This document shows, one piece after another, positions 1 through 6,023 of a stretch of DNA of 6,254 nucleotides (the first letter of the stretch is position 1; every line of letters begins with the position of its first letter). A program made the translations under genes and the position numbers. Source of the stretch: Candidatus Thorarchaeota archaeon (lineage in GTDB: Archaea > Asgardarchaeota > Thorarchaeia > Thorarchaeales > Thorarchaeaceae); contig JAEOUL010000155.1 in NCBI GenBank assembly GCA_016839345.1, positions 1-6,254 on the forward strand. Direction: 5' to 3'. The notes beneath the pieces were generated by a model, which had not been told where the DNA came from, made no database searches, and saw only the letters and a list, made by a program, of their open reading frames with translations.

Positions 1-479
1 ATGCCATAGTAATTGAGATGAACTATAGACTACTTGTCAGGGGGAAGAAGAAGGAAGAATCCAAAAAAACCACGAAAGCGCCCCTAGTTTCAGAAACAAG
101 AGAAGTGCTTCTGGAGCAAAAATCAATTGTCACTTCCGACCAGGGTGTGAGGTACGCTGAAGCATCTGGAGACCACAATCCCATTCATACTAGTGATGAT
201 ATTGCTAGAAGTGTCGGGCTTCCTAGGGCAATCCTCCATGGTTTATGTACAATGGCATTAGCCTCACAAGTGCTTGTTGATGGGCTTCTCGAAGGAAACC
301 CAGAACGGTTGAAGAGCATGAGCGTCCGTTTTTCACAACCTGTATTATTGAATCAGACTCTGACGACCACAGTATATGATGCAGGCGAAAGCGATGACGG
401 ATTGCAGTCTGTTAACTTCGAAACAAGAGATGAAAAAGGCGTTCCGGTTTTAATATTGGGAAAAGCTGAATTTCTATAG
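1..479 (+). CDS. MaoC-like (hotdog) hydratase, 5' partial
   Basis: C-terminal part of a MaoC/R-specific enoyl-CoA hydratase-type protein. The hydratase-2 signature is clear: a Y-x3-SGDHNPIH block at nt 153-188, whose Asp and His are the expected catalytic pair, followed by a Gly-x3-AILHGLCTMA stretch and a VRFSQPV strand. Known members hydrate trans-2-enoyl-CoA, so a role in acyl-CoA metabolism is likely, but the substrate cannot be read. The frame is already open at base 3 and reads AIVIEMNYRLLVRG before a Lys-rich linker. That resembles the last strand of a preceding hotdog domain in double-hotdog MaoC proteins (as in eukaryotic MFE-2). The ATG at 18 is therefore probably internal and the true start lies upstream of the window. 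The gene ends at TAG 477-479 and is convergent with the membrane-protein gene, 51 nt away. Family confidence is high; the double-hotdog reading is inference. Confidence 0.85.
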   Translation, partial: AIVIEMNYRLLVRGKKKEESKKTTKAPLVSETREVLLEQKSIVTSDQGVRYAEASGDHNPIHTSDDIARSVGLPRAILHGLCTMALASQVLVDGLLEGNPERLKSMSVRFSQPVLLNQTLTTTVYDAGESDDGLQSVNFETRDEKGVPVLILGKAEFL

Positions 480-530
480 TTCAGCCTGCAGAAATCTCTC
501 CGGACTCATCATATCAGTCAATGAAAATCA

Positions 531-1127
531 TTATAGAGTCAAAATGACCAGCCCAAGAATTCCTTGAATAGCAAGCATGGTAAAGACTGTAAGAATAGCC
601 GTTGCGGCATATCTCCTTTTTCGAGCTTCGAGTGGCATGGCATCTTGGTCATATCTTACACTCACGCTATAGCCAAGCGCTGCACCAGTAACAGTTGGAG
701 TTATGACTACAAAGACTATGGCCGCGATAAGGATAGGACCTACAAAGAAACTAGCTGCAATCAAAGGAAATGCAAGCAATGCAAGAATTCCTGTGAAATC
801 TTGCGCTAGACAATAGATCAGACCAGACCAAGCTATGGTTCTCCAAGTTGTAGAAGCCCTGAATTTAGTAAGAGCCCAAGAGAGTACAACTAAAACGAGA
901 GGCATGATGAATATCAAACCCAGAAAAACTCCCATCATAGCTTGTGTCACCATCTCTACACTCATGGGTTCGCCGGGGTGTGGTTCCGACATAGCTGATG
1001 CAAACCAATCAAAGCTGACAGCTACATAAACCCCTGACAATATTGTAGTTATAGTAAGAAGTGTTTCAAAGGTCGAGTCGACAAGAGTCCTGAAATTCGA
1101 TGATTCTATGATTGTATCGCGCTCCAA
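531..1127 (-). CDS. Polytopic membrane protein of unknown function
   Basis: I do not recognise a family. The 198-residue product is strongly hydrophobic, with about five membrane segments near residues 21-39, 64-86, 97-118, 121-154 (long, possibly two short helices) and 174-196. Polar loops include an acidic/Pro stretch at 47-58 (SEPHPGEP) and a basic loop at 166-173 (EARKRRY), which by the positive-inside rule probably faces the cytoplasm. The start is TTG at 1127-1125. An in-frame TAG lies six codons upstream with no ATG or GTG between, and GGGGAA (nt 1135-1140, read on the minus strand) sits 7 nt before the TTG. The next in-frame ATG, at residue 46, would remove the first helix. The gene is convergent with the hydratase and divergent from the DUF1846 gene, so it is probably transcribed alone. 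No catalytic or transport motif is visible; a small integral membrane or permease-like protein is the most that can be said. Confidence 0.72.
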   Translation of the reverse strand: MERDTIIESSNFRTLVDSTFETLLTITTILSGVYVAVSFDWFASAMSEPHPGEPMSVEMVTQAMMGVFLGLIFIMPLVLVVLSWALTKFRASTTWRTIAWSGLIYCLAQDFTGILALLAFPLIAASFFVGPILIAAIVFVVITPTVTGAALGYSVSVRYDQDAMPLEARKRRYAATAILTVFTMLAIQGILGLVILTL

Positions 1128-1134
1128 TTCTGAC

Positions 1135-1140
1135 TTCCCC
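1135..1140 (-). promoter_or_regulatory. Ribosome binding site supporting a TTG start
   Basis: On the minus strand these bases read GGGGAA, 7 nt before the TTG at 1127. With an in-frame stop just upstream and no other start codon, this site decides the start of the membrane-protein gene. Confidence 0.5.
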
Positions 1141-1275
1141 TATTTGATTCTCAGCACGAACAGATTTGATTGCCCCATAATCTAAAATGCTTAGTAAAGA
1201 GTCTTACCAATCATATCAGGAACAGAGAGATCACTCTTGAAAGATACTATGTGAAACAATCGTGTGTGATTTCTC

Positions 1276-1283
1276 TATATATT
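1276..1283 (+). promoter_or_regulatory. Candidate TATA box (distal), DUF1846 gene
   Basis: TATATATT lies about 90 nt upstream of the ATG at 1371. If used, transcription would begin near 1307 and give a leader of about 64 nt. It is followed at once by GAAGGAGT, an octamer that recurs next to the proximal TATA candidate. Assigned by eye only. Confidence 0.3.
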
Positions 1284-1320
1284 GAAGGAGTCAATTGCTA
1301 TATCTCAATTCGTTCGAAGG

Positions 1321-1328
1321 CTTTATAG
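1321..1328 (+). promoter_or_regulatory. Candidate TATA box (proximal), DUF1846 gene
   Basis: CTTTATAG matches an archaeal TATA box reasonably well and lies about 45 nt before the ATG at 1371, preceded by the purine-rich CGAAGG that could act as a BRE. A start of transcription near 1350 would leave a short leader containing the GAGTGAT ribosome site. I think this is the more likely of the two candidates for this gene. Confidence 0.35.
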
Positions 1329-1370
1329 AAGGAGTAGCATCAGCCTCGAACATTGCTATGAGTGATACTC

Positions 1371-2900
1371 ATGATTAGAAAGAAAGGCTTTGATACTTCT
1401 AAGTATCTCTCGGCTCAGATCAATCGGATTATGGAACGAGTGAATCAATTTGATACGCTCTACCTCGAGTTTGGAGGAAAGCTCAGATACGATCACCATG
1501 CTTCACGAGTTTTACCAGGTTTTGCTCTCGATACAAAGGTTCAGATGCTCAAGAAGTTGGGCGATAACATTGAGATTATTCACTGTATCAGTGCAAAAGA
1601 TATCGAGCGACGGAAGATAAGACGTGATTTTGGTCTGACATATGATGACCAAATACTCAAGGACATAGGTGATCTCAAACATCTGGGTCTGGATGTATCT
1701 GCTGTGTTGATTAACAGATACAGTGGAGAGCATACTTCTAACAAGTTCAAGCAACGCCTCGAGAACAGAGGAATCAGAGTAATCATCAATTCTGAAATCC
1801 CGAACTATCTCACGGATTTGGAAAAGGTAGTCAGTGACAAAGGGTATGGAAAATTCAACTACATTGCTCCTGAAAAGAAAATTGTAATAATCACAGCACC
1901 AGGTCCTGGAAGTGGGAAGATGAGTTTCGCCATGAGCCAGATCTATCATGATAGACGAGAAGGTATAGTGAGCAATTTTGCAAAATTCGAAACTTTCCCG
2001 ATATGGAACCTTCCTGTTGACCATCCTGTGAATATCGCATATGAGGCGGCAACAGCTGACATCGGCGATTACAATTGTGTTGATCCTTTCCATAGAGAGG
2101 CTTACAATATTGAAGCAACTAACTACAATAGAGATGTTGAGAACTTTGCCATCATAAGAAAACTCATTGAAAAGATTACTCCGACGGGAGATCCCTTAGC
2201 AGATATCAAGAGCCCAACAGATATGGGAGTTAATATGGCGAAAGATGGAATTGTTGATGACACGGTGATAAAACAGGCAAGTATTGATGAGATTGTTAGA
2301 AGATATTACCAATACAACAGAGATTTCATAGAAGGGAATGTCACATATGACACTCTTGACCGAATTGATCGAATAATGACCCGTGTGAATGCAAAACCAG
2401 AGCATCGTGTTGTTGCAGCTCTGGCAAACAAAGCTCTGGTAGAAAGCTCAATGAAACCAAAGATGCCACGTAGAGAGATGCATACTGGAGCAGCCATAGA
2501 AATACATCCAAAGGACAGCACTACAATCATTCTTACCGGGAAACGGTCCAAGATTCTAAATTCAGAATCTGCCGCACTCCTCAATGCTGTCAAATACCTC
2601 GCGGGCATTCCCGATGAAATTGATGTTCTTTCTCCAATCATAATAGAAAGCATAATGAAACTCAAGGAACAGATGGGAGTAATAGACACTAGTCTTGATG
2701 TAAAGGAAGTCCTTGATGCTCTCGCTGTAAGTGCGGTCTTCAATCCAAATGCTACAGAATGTATCAATGTTTTACCAGATCTACATGGATGTGAGATGCA
2801 CAGTACTCATCTTGTTGGACGTGGTTGTGAGAAAGCTCTGAAAGAATTGGGTCTTAACCTTACAACAGATGCAAGAATCCCATTGGTCAACAACTGGTAA
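1371..2900 (+). CDS. DUF1846 family protein
   Basis: A full-length member (509 aa) of the DUF1846 family, known from many bacteria and structurally solved but without an established function. Recognised blocks are: an N-terminal KKGFDTSKYLSAQ; LYLEFGGKL and HHASRVLPGF (residues 30-51); HCISAKDIERRKIR (71-84); a glycine-rich APGPGSGKM (176-184); KFETFPIWNL and HPVNIAYEAATADIGD (205-233); NYNRDVE (251-257); and KSPTDMGVNMA (280-290). A C-terminal domain contains HGCEMHSTH (472-480). The glycine-rich segment recalls a P-loop but lacks the usual spacing and the Ser/Thr after Lys, so nucleotide binding is only possible. I chose ATG 1371 over GTG 1362. GAGTGAT (1360-1366), close to the archaeal GAGGTGAT, lies just upstream of 1371, family members begin close to the KKGFDT block, and GTG 1362 directly abuts an in-frame TGA. 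The protein appears cytosolic. The radical SAM gene follows 130 nt downstream on the same strand. Family call firm; function unknown. Confidence 0.93.
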   Translation: MIRKKGFDTSKYLSAQINRIMERVNQFDTLYLEFGGKLRYDHHASRVLPGFALDTKVQMLKKLGDNIEIIHCISAKDIERRKIRRDFGLTYDDQILKDIGDLKHLGLDVSAVLINRYSGEHTSNKFKQRLENRGIRVIINSEIPNYLTDLEKVVSDKGYGKFNYIAPEKKIVIITAPGPGSGKMSFAMSQIYHDRREGIVSNFAKFETFPIWNLPVDHPVNIAYEAATADIGDYNCVDPFHREAYNIEATNYNRDVENFAIIRKLIEKITPTGDPLADIKSPTDMGVNMAKDGIVDDTVIKQASIDEIVRRYYQYNRDFIEGNVTYDTLDRIDRIMTRVNAKPEHRVVAALANKALVESSMKPKMPRREMHTGAAIEIHPKDSTTIILTGKRSKILNSESAALLNAVKYLAGIPDEIDVLSPIIIESIMKLKEQMGVIDTSLDVKEVLDALAVSAVFNPNATECINVLPDLHGCEMHSTHLVGRGCEKALKELGLNLTTDARIPLVNNW

Positions 2901-2909
2901 TTTTTCATT
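2901..2909 (+). terminator. T-rich terminator candidate
   Basis: Five T residues directly follow the TAA of the DUF1846 gene, with more T just beyond (TTTTTCATTT). Archaeal RNA polymerase often stops at such T tracts without a hairpin. The tract is short, and readthrough into the radical SAM gene is quite possible. Confidence 0.25.
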
Positions 2910-2994
2910 TATCCCAAGCAAAGTGTAAAAGACAAGATAGGAGCATTGCTGAGTCAGACTATGGTCAGATTCAAGTTCTCGAAATCCCCATAGA

Positions 2995-3016
2995 GGATAT
3001 AGTAAAGTCATATACC
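2995..3016 (+). promoter_or_regulatory. Candidate promoter of the radical SAM gene
   Basis: Two AT-rich elements, GGATATAG (2995-3002) and CATATACC (3009-3016), lie 15-36 nt before the TTG at 3031. The first would place transcription start near 3025, giving an almost leaderless message, consistent with the lack of a convincing Shine-Dalgarno site before this gene. By-eye assignment, weak. Confidence 0.25.
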
Positions 3017-3030
3017 AACTTGGTCAGTGG

Positions 3031-4086
3031 TTGAGAAAATTGACTGAGATTCAAGTAGACCAGTTTGATCCACGTGTAATTCGTAATGCATCCCTTCAGA
3101 GAAAAGAAGGTGATGCAGTACGTTGCCTCACATGCTCTCACAGGTGTCTGATTCAGGAACATAAGATAGGTGTGTGCGGCACAAGAACAAACATCAACAG
3201 GACTGTGAAGACCTTGGTCTATGGGAATGTTTCATCTATCAGTAATAATCCAATAGAGAAGAAACCGTTCTTTCATTTTGCTCCAGGAACAAGAGCACTA
3301 ACCGTAGGGAGCTGGGGCTGCAATGCGTCCTGTCCGTTCTGCCAAAACTTTGACATTTCCAAGCAGAAACCCACCCCGGAATTGACTCGCTATGTAAGTC
3401 CCAAGCAGTTTGTCAATATAGCTAAGAGCAGGAGAAGTGAGGGAGTATCTATATCATTCAGTGAGGCAGCCACCCTGATGCTAGAGTGGAATCTCGATGT
3501 TTTCGAAATCGCGAGAAAACAGGGATTGTATAACACAATCGTCACTAATGGCTATATGACTACAGAAGCTCTCGACTTAATGATCGATGCAGGACTTGAT
3601 GCAGCAAATGTAGATGTCAAGGGCTGTGAACCCCAAGTCAGGGAAATATGTGGAATCACCCTCCAACCGGTAAAGGACAATATCACACACATGATTGAGA
3701 GGGGAGTTCATGTAGAACTCACAACACTAATTGTTCCAGGTCTCAGCGATGACATGGAGTGTCTGGAAACCCTAGCCAAATGGATACTGGAATCAACAGG
3801 ACCAAAGACACCTTGGCACCTGAACAGATACCACCCTGCATACAAATATAGAGAACCAGCAACGTCGTTGGATATCTTGCTGAAAGCAAGAGAGATTGTC
3901 GGGGAGATAGGACTAGAGTTCATCTATATTGGCAATGTTGGCCGTGAGGGATTAGAGAATACAATCTGTCCCAACTGTGAAAATCTATGCTACGAACGGC
4001 TACAGTTATTCTCAAGAAACATTGGTACAAATGTTGATGGAACATGCGAGAATTGTGGATATGATCTGAGAATTCGTTTCAGCTAG
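3031..4086 (+). CDS. amrS: AmrS-like radical SAM enzyme (COG1180)
   Basis: A 351-residue radical SAM protein resembling the radical SAM component of the AmmeMemoRadiSam system and related to pyruvate formate-lyase activating enzymes. The [4Fe-4S]/SAM motif CNASCPFC (C97, C101, C104) is intact. Before it lies the family's N-terminal cysteine cluster CLTCSHRC...GVCGTR (C32, C35, C39, C49) and PIEKKPFFHF (74-83). After it come VTNGYMT (171-177), NVDVKG (193-198), VELTTLIVPGLSDD, TPWHLNRYHP and IYIGNVG (298-304). A C-terminal CPNC...CENCG pair (C313/C316, C339/C342) looks like a zinc ribbon. Where relatives have NEPT, this protein reads SEAAT (144-148). The start is TTG 3031 (or TTG 3040); the frame is open back to a TGA at 2950 but has no ATG or GTG. 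The target substrate is unknown in this family; no Memo or AMMECR1 gene is present in the window. COG1180 is firm; the AmrS subfamily label is probable. Confidence 0.82.
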   Translation: MRKLTEIQVDQFDPRVIRNASLQRKEGDAVRCLTCSHRCLIQEHKIGVCGTRTNINRTVKTLVYGNVSSISNNPIEKKPFFHFAPGTRALTVGSWGCNASCPFCQNFDISKQKPTPELTRYVSPKQFVNIAKSRRSEGVSISFSEAATLMLEWNLDVFEIARKQGLYNTIVTNGYMTTEALDLMIDAGLDAANVDVKGCEPQVREICGITLQPVKDNITHMIERGVHVELTTLIVPGLSDDMECLETLAKWILESTGPKTPWHLNRYHPAYKYREPATSLDILLKAREIVGEIGLEFIYIGNVGREGLENTICPNCENLCYERLQLFSRNIGTNVDGTCENCGYDLRIRFS

Positions 4087-4098
4087 TCATAGACGTCC

Positions 4099-4116
4099 AG
4101 CCTGTTGAAACAGGCT
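4099..4116. terminator. Hairpin between convergent genes, possible bidirectional terminator
   Basis: A perfect 7-bp inverted repeat, AGCCTGT - TGAA - ACAGGCT, lies in the 37-nt gap between two convergent stop codons (4086 and 4126). Position and compactness suit a bidirectional terminator or an mRNA 3'-end stabiliser for both genes. No strong T tract follows on either strand, so factor-independent termination is not assured. Confidence 0.45.
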
Positions 4117-4123
4117 TAGTCAC

Positions 4124-4957
4124 TTAGGTTGAATAATCAAAATCATATACGATTGAAACATTCTCTTTCCGGAACCCAACGCGTTCAGCAACTTTGATTG
4201 AAGCAATATGATCACCCCAACATTGCCAAATCAAGGAATTTTCACTCTCAATGAGATGTTCCACAAGTGCAGCTGTAGCGATTGTGGCTAGACCCTTTCC
4301 TCTGAATTCACTCTTTGTTTCAGCGTAGAGTTCGTATTCTTTTCCTCTTACAAAATCAGTCAAGCACCTACTCACTAATTTCCCATTAGTGGAAACACAA
4401 AATCCAACACCATCCTTATTGAAAGTATCAAAATCACCCCAAACATATCCTGTTGTTCTCACAGCATCCTCCAAGTTCTCCAAGTCACTGCCGAGTAGAT
4501 TGTTGTCAAATTTGAGAACATTGTAATCTTTGGGGAGTTTATCCCGCCAGTTCTCGACCTTTAGGGTACTCTTCGAATCGAATACATACAGAATCTTCTG
4601 TTTGGTTGTTATCTGGGTGCCTTCTAATAGAGCTGGGATGTGAACAGCCCAGTTATCAAATGAGCATTGAAGAACCATACAAGATCCACCTCTTTCCACA
4701 GATTCCGGGATAATAGTATCAACAAGGATTGAATGAAGTTCTTGAATAGAAACTTCGGAATCAAGTACGCCTCCTAGGAACAGGAATTCGTCTAAACGAT
4801 CCCACAACAGGGCAATGGTTGGGTCGCTCTCATCATTGGCCCAAATCTTTGCTGCTGGATGTCCTTCTAACATTGTATGAATCACAAGGTTGTGAGAGAT
4901 TGATTCGAACAGGGGTTTGATTGTTGAATATTGATCAGGAGACAATATGTGGAACAT
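4124..4957 (-). CDS. GNAT family N-acetyltransferase (PF12746-like)
   Basis: A 277-residue protein with a C-terminal GNAT fold. GVGFCVSTNGKLVSRCL (183-199) forms the central strands. Motif A is YAETKSEFRGKGLAT (211-225), whose RGKGLA should bind the acetyl-CoA pyrophosphate, and motif B is HIASIKVAERVGF (250-262). The N-terminal domain (LSPDQYSTIKPLFE...TMLEGHPAAKIWAND) resembles the family typed as GNAT acetyltransferase PF12746; it may select the substrate, which is unknown. The longest frame starts at 5071, but I prefer ATG 4957-4955. The extra 38 residues look unlike coding sequence for this family, they would fill the region needed for the divergent promoter, and a TATA box (4991-4999) sits 34 nt before the preferred ATG. 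The gene is convergent with the radical SAM gene and divergent from the surface-protein gene, so it is probably monocistronic. Family confidence high, start moderate. Confidence 0.88.
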   Translation of the reverse strand: MFHILSPDQYSTIKPLFESISHNLVIHTMLEGHPAAKIWANDESDPTIALLWDRLDEFLFLGGVLDSEVSIQELHSILVDTIIPESVERGGSCMVLQCSFDNWAVHIPALLEGTQITTKQKILYVFDSKSTLKVENWRDKLPKDYNVLKFDNNLLGSDLENLEDAVRTTGYVWGDFDTFNKDGVGFCVSTNGKLVSRCLTDFVRGKEYELYAETKSEFRGKGLATIATAALVEHLIESENSLIWQCWGDHIASIKVAERVGFRKENVSIVYDFDYST

Positions 4958-4990
4958 AAGAACATCAGCCCACCTTGACACAATGTGATA

Positions 4991-4999
4991 CTTATAATA
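4991..4999 (-). promoter_or_regulatory. Candidate TATA box for the acetyltransferase gene
   Basis: On the minus strand this reads TATTATAAG. It would put transcription start about 10-13 nt before ATG 4957, giving a short leader. It lies inside the longer frame that begins at 5071, which argues that the longer start is wrong. Confidence 0.4.
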
Positions 5000-5083
5000 T
5001 TGAATCTCTAAGCACGTTTCTATCAAATTGCGGAGTTGATAACAATAATAGATGGAGAGTCTGAAAGACATCTCATCAAAATT

Positions 5084-5088
5084 GAGGG
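5084..5088 (+). promoter_or_regulatory. Ribosome binding site of the surface-protein gene
   Basis: GAGGG lies 6 nt before ATG 5095, a well-placed Shine-Dalgarno site that fixes the start and places the signal peptide at the very N-terminus. Confidence 0.6.
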
Positions 5089-5094
5089 TTTATT

Positions 5095-5856
5095 ATGGGT
5101 AACAACAACAAGAACCTAAAGATACTCTTTGGACTGTCAGTGATGGTTCTTCTTATCATCTCACAGACTTCTCAAGTAGCCGCAGCCAATGACCAGGGCT
5201 TCGAGTGGGGTGTTGCAATAGATGATAGATTCGACTATGAAGTGAAGGCGACATACCACAACTCGACATTGGACATAGATGTTGACGATACAATGTATGT
5301 AGTCATTGATGATTTACCAACTATTGCCGATGGCATAACAAGTCTAGCTCAATTGACGTTTCTTGATTTCTCACTGTATTGGGAAAATGGCACGGATATG
5401 AATAGTTTCTGGAAAGAAATCATCAGTGTGATTCCATTCTATCTATATCCAGTTGGTAACTGGACCCTGCTAGAAACCCTCTACATGGATAGCGATCCAC
5501 AGGCCGAAGTGACTCAGGATGCTTCAGTCTTCACTATTTCTCGTACGCCAACAGAAACCTACAATGTCACATTGACAGTTTTGAAGAGCGATGGTGCACT
5601 TGCCTACATAGATATGGAATGGGATCGTTCAAGAATGGAAGATGAAGATGAACTATCGTTCGAGTTGATTCGGGATGGCTATGTGCTCCCAACTAGTACG
5701 ACAACAACTCCAACTGACACAACAACTGGTTCCACTGGCAGTACAACTCCAACCACACCATTAGGCGATGGCACTTTCCTTCTAATAGTAGGAGGGGGAG
5801 CAGCAGCTGCTGTACTAATCTTGGTAGTAGTCATTTTTGTTAAGAAACGAAGCTGA
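5095..5856 (+). CDS. Membrane-anchored secreted surface protein with Thr-rich stalk
   Basis: Hypothetical 253-residue exported protein; no enzyme family recognised. Architecture: Lys-containing N-terminus and hydrophobic core (residues 8-23) ending in SQVAAAND, a signal peptide with probable cleavage near 29-31; an extracellular domain of about 165 residues rich in Asp, Tyr and Phe; a Thr/Ser/Pro/Gly stalk (200-222); one transmembrane helix (227-249); and a short basic tail KKRS facing the cytoplasm. Four N-glycosylation sequons occur in the ectodomain (N56, N98, N122, N157), and the Thr-rich stalk may be O-glycosylated. The layout is that of archaeal cell-surface glycoproteins; I see no PGF-type sorting motif, and the anchor is a plain membrane helix. 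The gene is divergent from the acetyltransferase gene, with 137 nt between the preferred starts. It is followed by a hairpin. Topology is well supported; function is unknown, with an adhesin or ligand-binding surface domain as possibilities. Confidence 0.85.
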   Translation: MGNNNKNLKILFGLSVMVLLIISQTSQVAAANDQGFEWGVAIDDRFDYEVKATYHNSTLDIDVDDTMYVVIDDLPTIADGITSLAQLTFLDFSLYWENGTDMNSFWKEIISVIPFYLYPVGNWTLLETLYMDSDPQAEVTQDASVFTISRTPTETYNVTLTVLKSDGALAYIDMEWDRSRMEDEDELSFELIRDGYVLPTSTTTTPTDTTTGSTGSTTPTTPLGDGTFLLIVGGGAAAAVLILVVVIFVKKRS

Positions 5857-5857
5857 T

Positions 5858-5887
5858 GAGAGAGATATCTCCTCTCCTATCCCTTTT
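5858..5887 (+). terminator. Hairpin plus T tract, terminator candidate
   Basis: Directly after the TGA of the surface-protein gene, GAGAG-A-GA pairs with TC-CTCTC (5858-5876; seven pairs, one bulged A, four-base loop TATC), followed by CTATCCC and TTTT at 5884-5887. The inner GAGATATCTC is also a perfect 10-bp palindrome. This fits a terminator, though a binding site for a dimeric regulator cannot be ruled out. Confidence 0.4.
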
Positions 5888-5945
5888 GCCAATGTACTGA
5901 TTTGAAGGAAAAGAGAAAAGAAGAAGACTACTTGGTCCCAAGGCA

Positions 5946-6023
5946 ATGAAGATCCTACCAACATCTGGAAACAGTTACAATTTTGAAAAGATAATTAGAA
6001 TGGAGGAAATGCAGGATGCTTGA
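5946..6023 (+). other. Possible 25-codon leader ORF overlapping the aminotransferase start
   Basis: ATG 5946 opens a 25-codon frame (MKILPTSGNSYNFEKIIRME...) that ends at TGA 6021-6023, overlapping the aminotransferase ATG at 6016 in another frame. A purine-rich tract (5904-5927) and AAGG lie upstream. The overlap would allow translational coupling. A frame of this length occurs often by chance and I know no homolog, so it is listed only as a candidate. Confidence 0.15.
6002..6006 (+). promoter_or_regulatory. Ribosome binding site of the aminotransferase gene
   Basis: GGAGG lies 9 nt before ATG 6016. It selects 6016 rather than ATG 6009, which is in another frame and hits a stop after four codons. 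Confidence 0.6.

Noticed and set aside
564..1029. Two plus-strand frames of 81 and 64 codons
   Set aside because: They lie antisense to the membrane-protein gene. One is Cys/Lys-rich without structure, and neither has a ribosome site or a known domain.
1295..1378. 27-codon TTG-started frame overlapping the DUF1846 start, with GGAG just upstream
   Set aside because: It runs through the likely proximal TATA box, and such a short frame is expected by chance.
1896..1922. Classical Walker A ATP-binding motif in the DUF1846 protein
   Set aside because: The sequence APGPGSGKM has the wrong spacing between glycines and lacks Ser/Thr after the Lys, so ATP binding is not claimed.
1512..2093. 193-codon open frame on the minus strand
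   Set aside because: It is antisense to the most conserved part of the DUF1846 gene, which has a clear family match in the other strand.
2306..2767. 153-codon open frame on the minus strand
   Set aside because: It lies wholly inside the conserved DUF1846 gene, and its product is a low-order Ser/Arg/Ile-rich sequence with no recognisable domain.
5695..5765. Nucleotide tandem repeat of ACAAC/ACT type
   Set aside because: This is low-complexity coding sequence for the Thr-rich stalk; no unit repeats exactly over more than a few codons.
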